In this document: positions 21,882-25,585 of the stretch, piece after piece
Position numbering within the stretch: the stretch's first letter is position 1
Layout: each line of letters opens with the position of its first letter
Position numbers and translations under genes: made by a program
The notes under the pieces: generated by a model
Told to the model about the DNA's origin: nothing
The model's database searches: none
What the model saw: only the letters and a program-made list of their open reading frames with translations
NCBI GenBank assembly: GCA_018824765.1
Contig: JAHJFW010000077.1
Span: 1 to 25,585 of the forward strand
DNA: 25,585 bases
Direction of reading: 5' to 3'
Origin: Patescibacteria group bacterium
GTDB lineage: Bacteria; Patescibacteriota; Patescibacteriia; 2-12-FULL-60-25

Positions 21882-22513
21882 ATCAACTCATTCCAGCGAT
21901 TCTCGCACATGACGAAAAAGAATTCCGCGAACGCGTTGCACTCTTGGAAGCGGATTTTCCTATGATGCAAATCGACATCATGGACGGTGCATTCGTCCCG
22001 AACCGCACGTGGTTTGACATTTTGAAACTTCGCGGGTTGAAAACAACCGCGCAATTCGAACTCCATCTCATGGTGATGGATCCCGGACATTATATTGAAG
22101 AAGCCTCGGACATTGCTTCGATTACGCGTTTTATCTGGCATCTGGAAACACCAATCCATCACGATGCGCTCATCAACAGAGTCCATGCCTTAAACAAAGA
22201 AGCCGGACTGGCGATTTCTCCGGAAACGCCGCTTGAAAAACTTGCTCCGTATGTCGAGTCGCTTGAGGAAATCTTGGTGATGGGCGCGACCCCGGGATTT
22301 TCAGGGCAAAAACTCAACCATCAAAATATAAAACGCGCCGAACAAATACATTCGAAGTGGCCGTCAATCCCGATCGGTTTTGATATCAATGTGAATGTCG
22401 ATACCATTCCACTTCTCAAAAAAGCCGGAGTTACGCGCTTTTGCGCGGCAAGCGCGATTTTTGGCTCAGAGGATCCGCTCGCAGAAGCATTAAAGTTGCA
22501 AAGCCTCCTCTAA
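21878..22513 (+). CDS. rpe: Ribulose-phosphate 3-epimerase family protein, divergent
   Basis: The 211-residue TIM-barrel product (MNQLIPAILAHDEKEFRERV...) matches the Rpe family: IDIMDGAFVPN, FELHLMVMDP, VMGATPGFSGQKL (canonical PGFGGQ) and a late aspartate in GFDINVNVD. Rpe converts ribulose 5-phosphate to xylulose 5-phosphate, fitting the overlap with rpiB. Several usual ligands are altered. The His of the H-x-D pair before MDG is Gln (MMQIDIMDG), the Ser of the P-S-I-L-S start is replaced (PAILAHD), and the usual VDGG is FDIN. The two catalytic aspartates and the HLM histidine remain. It could therefore be a true epimerase with an altered metal site or a related sugar-phosphate epimerase. 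The start at 21878 fits both family and overlap. Confidence 0.85.
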   Translation: MNQLIPAILAHDEKEFRERVALLEADFPMMQIDIMDGAFVPNRTWFDILKLRGLKTTAQFELHLMVMDPGHYIEEASDIASITRFIWHLETPIHHDALINRVHALNKEAGLAISPETPLEKLAPYVESLEEILVMGATPGFSGQKLNHQNIKRAEQIHSKWPSIPIGFDINVNVDTIPLLKKAGVTRFCAASAIFGSEDPLAEALKLQSLL

Positions 22514-22525
22514 GAATGATCGGGT

Positions 22526-22560
22526 GTTGGACATTCGACTAAATAGGACGCGAACGTGAA
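22526..22560. repeat. Weak heptamer-period stretch between rpe and the secreted-protein gene
   Basis: GTTGGAC and ATTCGAC repeat in a 7-bp phase and are followed by TAAATAG, GACGCGA and ACGTGAA, with looser similarity to the blocks at 8493 and 18280. The pattern is weak on its own. Confidence 0.35.
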
Positions 22561-22564
22561 TTTT

Positions 22565-22573
22565 TGTTATCAT
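22565..22573 (+). promoter_or_regulatory. Extended -10 element of the Ig-repeat secreted protein gene
   Basis: TGT-TATCAT (TGn extension, 5 of 6) ends 9 nt before the ATG at 22583, so the leader would be only about 3 nt. The -35 is weak. Confidence 0.45.
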
Positions 22574-22582
22574 ACTTTCAAT

Positions 22583-23992
22583 ATGTATCTACGCAACCTT
22601 CTTCTCACAACTTTTCCGATTCTCGGTTTTCTTGCCGCAGGTCCGCTACATGCCGCAACGCTCGCCCCCGGCGACTTGATCAAAGCATCGGGCCCGTCAG
22701 TTTATTATTACGCGGAAAACGGCAAACGCTACGTCTTTCCGACGGAAAAAACATACCTGACTTGGTATGCGGATTTTGCATCCGTCAAGACAATCACCGA
22801 TGCCGAGCTCGGCGCCATTACGATCGGCGGCAACGCCACTTATCGTCCGGGCACGCGGCTAATAAAAATCACGACTGACCCGAAAGTATATGCCGTGGGT
22901 CCATGGAATTCTCTGCGCTGGATCCAAACCGAAGCTCTTGCAACAGAACTGTTCGGCGCTGATTGGGCGAAAATAATAGATGACATTTCTGACGCTTTCT
23001 TTATCAACTATTTAATCGGCAATCCTGTAGCCTCTGCCTCCGACTATGTAACGGAATCGGTCAAATCCGCCAACCCGACCCTGCAATCGGTCATTGCACC
23101 GCCAGTGCAAGTTACAACTCCGGAAACTCCGACAACCTCTACACAGCCAACGGCGCCGGCCGTGCAAGGAGGCGTGATATTATCACTCTCAAAACTGACA
23201 GCACGAGGCGGAGACGTTGAAACGCTGACCTCTTATGCCTCGCATACCACTGGCATTGTGAAAATCGAATTGTTTTTCGACAACCAACTTATTCAGACCT
23301 GCACTTTCACGCCCTGCACTGTCGAACATTCAATCCCTACCTCCGGCACAAAAGACAGTTACGAAGCCAAAGCTATTGCTTATGCGCTCGACCAAACAAC
23401 CCAAACCGCAACCGCCACAATCATGATAACCACGGATTCCGACGGCTTGGTCAAGCTGACACTCGGCCGCGCCAGCATCCGGCCGGGACAAGCCGGCGAA
23501 GCGGTCATTGACGTTGATTCTTCAATAGCCGTGTATAGGACTGAGATATCTGTCGGCGGAATCGTTAATAAATCCTGTAGCATCGGCATCAGGCAATGCC
23601 GCTGGTCCGAAACCATGACGGGCAGCGAGGGCGCGACATTCGACGTCTACGGAATAGTTACAGACACCATCGGGCGCACTTACCAATCCGCGCATAAAAC
23701 AATCACCATCGCCTCAAACGACAGCCCTGTCGTAACCGTGTCACCGGCCAAATCACTGATTTACAAGGGCGAAACTTTGGACGTTACAGTAACCGCCAAT
23801 GATGATAACGGCATTTCCAAAATTGAAATCCTAAGCAATGGCGCGATCGTGAAAACCTGCGACGGTGCGGCGCCCTGCACAACCACTACCGGCCCTTGGA
23901 ACGACTCGGGAACAATTATCTTTAACGGCCGCGCCACTGACGGCCTTGGTTTCACGGCAATCAATGACGATGTGCAAGTTACCGTGCAATAA
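22583..23992 (+). CDS. Secreted surface protein: KRYVFP domain plus three Ig-like repeats
   Basis: The 469-residue product has a signal peptide (MYLRNLLLTTFPILGFLAAGPLHA). An N-terminal domain of about 125 residues follows (LAPGDLIKASGPSVYYY...GKRYVFPTEKTYLTWYADF...ITTDPKVYAVG...SDAFFINY). A threonine/proline linker leads to three Ig-like repeats of about 90 residues. Each repeat has the pattern I.KIE....N..I.KTC plus a second cysteine 5-7 residues on: QTCTFTPC, KSCSIGIRQC, KTCDGAAPC. No membrane anchor or sorting signal is seen, so it may be released or held by other wall proteins. The N-terminal domain is shared with the next gene. No exact function can be given; adhesion or surface-layer roles are plausible. 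The upstream start at 22556 would put residues before the signal peptide and is less likely. Confidence 0.85.
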   Translation: MYLRNLLLTTFPILGFLAAGPLHAATLAPGDLIKASGPSVYYYAENGKRYVFPTEKTYLTWYADFASVKTITDAELGAITIGGNATYRPGTRLIKITTDPKVYAVGPWNSLRWIQTEALATELFGADWAKIIDDISDAFFINYLIGNPVASASDYVTESVKSANPTLQSVIAPPVQVTTPETPTTSTQPTAPAVQGGVILSLSKLTARGGDVETLTSYASHTTGIVKIELFFDNQLIQTCTFTPCTVEHSIPTSGTKDSYEAKAIAYALDQTTQTATATIMITTDSDGLVKLTLGRASIRPGQAGEAVIDVDSSIAVYRTEISVGGIVNKSCSIGIRQCRWSETMTGSEGATFDVYGIVTDTIGRTYQSAHKTITIASNDSPVVTVSPAKSLIYKGETLDVTVTANDDNGISKIEILSNGAIVKTCDGAAPCTTTTGPWNDSGTIIFNGRATDGLGFTAINDDVQVTVQ

Positions 23993-24034
23993 AACACGGC
24001 TTTATTAAAATTTATTCTTTAAAAATCTATAAAT

Positions 24035-24820
24035 ATGTTCATCCGGCTACTTGCATTTCTAGCTTCATTATCAATGTTCTTAATGCCCAATGCAGGCCAT
24101 GCGGCGGCTGCCGGCAATTTTTCTCCCGGCGACCTGATAAGGGGCAATGCCGTAAACACGGTTTATTATTTCGCGCCGGACGGCAAGCGTTATGTTTTCC
24201 CGAATGAAAAAACTTATTTTACTTGGTATTCGGATTTTTCCGGAGTCAAAACCATTACCGACGGCCAACTCGGCGCCATTCCTCTCGGAAAAAACATCAC
24301 ATACCGCCCGGGCTATAAAATGGTAAAAATCACTACTGACCCCAAGGTCTATGCGGTTGAGCAGGGCGGGATTTTACGCTGGGTCACCACGCAGGAAATC
24401 GCCGAAACACTGTATGGCTTGAGCTGGAAAAACCAGATAGACGACGTGCCTGATGCTTTTTTCACAAATTACACAATCGGCACGCCAATCACTTCGTCAG
24501 CCGCGTACGATCCGCAAGACACCATGACACTCACTCCCAATATCGCAATTGACAAACAGTTCGACGAGACACAAGCCACGATTACCATAAGCAGTGTGTC
24601 CAACGGCTTTGTCCCGCCGTCTATCACTATCCAAAAAGGCGAAATGATCATTTGGACAAACCGCGATATCGACACCCATACCGTAACAGGATCGGATTTC
24701 AGTTCAGGCACTCTTCAGCCAAACCAATCCTACAGCCGCGAATTTACATCCACCGGCTCATACGATTACAACTGCTCAATACAGCCCTCGATGAGAGGCA
24801 CGATCAATGTCGTTGACTAA
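24035..24820 (+). CDS. Secreted protein: KRYVFP domain fused to a cupredoxin-like domain
   Basis: The 261-residue product has a signal peptide (MFIRLLAFLASLSMFLMPNAGHA) and a KRYVFP-type domain (residues 30-155), closely similar to that of the preceding gene. A C-terminal plastocyanin/azurin-like domain follows (about 180-261: ITIQKGEMIIWTNRDIDTHTVTG ... GSYDYNCSIQPSMRGTINV). Type 1 copper sites use His, Cys, His, Met; here H215, C247 and M253 are in place, but the second histidine of the usual C-x-x-H-P-x-M is Gln250. Copper binding is therefore uncertain. Its arrangement as a tandem paralogue of the previous gene points to duplication followed by C-terminal domain exchange. An AT-rich upstream region has no Shine-Dalgarno. 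Confidence 0.88.
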   Translation: MFIRLLAFLASLSMFLMPNAGHAAAAGNFSPGDLIRGNAVNTVYYFAPDGKRYVFPNEKTYFTWYSDFSGVKTITDGQLGAIPLGKNITYRPGYKMVKITTDPKVYAVEQGGILRWVTTQEIAETLYGLSWKNQIDDVPDAFFTNYTIGTPITSSAAYDPQDTMTLTPNIAIDKQFDETQATITISSVSNGFVPPSITIQKGEMIIWTNRDIDTHTVTGSDFSSGTLQPNQSYSREFTSTGSYDYNCSIQPSMRGTINVVD

Positions 24821-24865
24821 ACCTCCATCCGCAAAACAAAAAAATCCGTCATTGCGAGAAATTCC

Positions 24866-24907
24866 AAATTATCAAAAAAAGCCCGATCGGGCTTTTTTTG
24901 ATAATTT
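24866..24907 (+). terminator. Perfect 42-bp palindrome after the cupredoxin gene
   Basis: All 21 positions pair. The half-site begins AAATTATCAAAAAAAGCCCG and the core is CCCGATCGGG, followed by seven T. It is a strong bidirectional intrinsic terminator in form. It shares its ends and core with the copies at 13101 and 3736. Confidence 0.85.
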
Positions 24908-24994
24908 TAACTACACCGAACCCCATGCGATGGACAAAATCTGAATTATATGACGTGCTATATTCCATGCATTTTTTTTCCTGCTCTTTTCTGC

Positions 24995-25029
24995 TATTCT
25001 GATATTCGATATTCCATCTTCAATATTTT
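24995..25029. repeat. AT-rich heptamer repeat before the DUF4349 gene
   Basis: Units TATTCTG, ATATTCG, ATATTCC, ATCTTCA, then ATATTTT lie in a 7-bp period. A TGCTATTCT at 24992-25000, identical to the extended -10 before pilT, overlaps the first unit and could be the promoter of the next gene. Confidence 0.55.
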
Positions 25030-25046
25030 ATTTTCTTTTTCCAACT

Positions 25047-25585
25047 ATGCCCCCTTTTTCAATGCCGAGTAAAAAATCCGACCTGCTGATGTGGCTTGGT
25101 TTTGTCTTAGCAACGGTTATAGCAATCGCGGTTATCGCCGGCGCTTTCTCTAAAGCCCTGCAAAGTTTTTTCCCAGCTAAAAATAATGTGATGGAATACG
25201 CCGTAACTGCCGGTGCGCCGGGTGCGCCGCAAGCTACGGTGTTTTTTGAAAACAGAGACATGGCAGATGCAATGTTGCCCTCAGCAGAGCCGCAAATGCT
25301 CTTGAAAGCGACTTCAGCCGCGCCTGACACGACTTCACAACTTCAACAACGCATAATCAAAACCGGCGATCTAAGCATCAGAGTCCGCGACGCGGAAGAA
25401 GCCCTTGAACAAATAGTCAGCATCTCGTCCGAAAAAAAAGGTTATATTGAATCCTCTTCCATTACCGATCCCGGCACCGGTCCGCGCACAGCGTATGTCA
25501 CAATCCGCGTGCCGGCAGACGTCTTTGAGACAACTCTTAGCGAACTCAAGCAGGTTGGCGTCTTAACTTTGCATGAAAGCGTGCA
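25047..25585 (+). CDS. DUF4349 membrane protein, cut by the right window edge
   Basis: The open frame from ATG 25047 (MPPFSMPSKKSDLLMWLGF...) runs off the window after about 179 codons. One transmembrane helix (LLMWLGFVLATVIAIAVIAGAF, about residues 13-34) precedes an alanine/proline-rich stretch. The start of a DUF4349 domain follows: RIIKTGDLSIRVRDAEEALEQIVSISSEKKGYIESSS and TAYVTIRVPADVFETTLSELKQVG. In complete members a coiled coil and often a second membrane helix follow. The family is found in anti-sigma-like and lipoprotein contexts, with no firm function. An alternative start is the ATG at 25062. Confidence 0.85.
   Translation, partial: MPPFSMPSKKSDLLMWLGFVLATVIAIAVIAGAFSKALQSFFPAKNNVMEYAVTAGAPGAPQATVFFENRDMADAMLPSAEPQMLLKATSAAPDTTSQLQQRIIKTGDLSIRVRDAEEALEQIVSISSEKKGYIESSSITDPGTGPRTAYVTIRVPADVFETTLSELKQVGVLTLHESV

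Overview
The window reads as a chromosome segment from a Candidate Phyla Radiation (Patescibacteria) bacterium, most likely in the Parcubacteria group. This is an inference from several signs together: small housekeeping operons with unusual neighbours, a short prolyl-tRNA synthetase without its editing insert, a solitary PilT ATPase, a winged-helix/Cas2-fold (PaaX-like) protein with no CRISPR around it, DUF378 and DUF4349 proteins, and paired secreted proteins sharing a 'KRYVFP..KTY.TWY' domain. No rRNA gene or other decisive taxonomic marker is present.

Layout. Positions 1-2900 (minus strand) carry translation and redox genes: trmD (cut by the left edge), khpA, rpsP, then trxB and trxA. Positions 3074-3775 hold one plus-strand PaaX/Cas2-like gene framed by two long palindromes. 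infB (minus) and truB (plus) diverge at 5.9-6.06 kb. truB is followed by a predicted structured RNA of about 165 nt, then rny, a DNA-binding HU gene and pilT, all plus strand. Positions 10.2-13.2 kb are minus strand: an unknown membrane-anchored protein, proS, an acidic zinc-ribbon protein and tRNA-Arg(CCG). Next comes a tandem 82-bp repeat carrying two miniature tRNA-Lys relics directly upstream of an intact tRNA-Lys(CTT). Positions 13.7-21.3 kb are again minus strand: a DUF378 protein, an operon ruvA - femAB-like - membrane-anchored protein, a GC-rich membrane Ser/Thr kinase, and ileS. The right end is plus strand: rpiB-rpe with overlapping ends, two paralogous secreted proteins (one with Ig-like repeats, one with a cupredoxin domain), and a DUF4349 protein cut by the right edge.

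How it works together. Most genes serve information processing: tRNA modification and charging, ribosome assembly and initiation, RNA decay, and Holliday-junction handling. rpiB and rpe supply the non-oxidative pentose phosphate interconversions. trxA and trxB form a complete thioredoxin couple. PilT, FemAB-like, the kinase and the secreted proteins belong to the cell surface.

The features that normal gene content does not explain lie between the genes. They are: (i) a family of near-perfect 38-42 bp palindromes with shared ATTATCA...TGATAAT ends; (ii) at least seven loci of degenerate 7-bp-period repeats, one of them inside the truB reading frame; (iii) the mini-tRNA tandem array; (iv) the structured RNA before rny; and (v) several promoters whose -10 box lies exactly 6 nt before the start codon, which implies leaderless mRNAs. 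All coordinates and pairings were worked out by eye from the sequence; no database search was possible.
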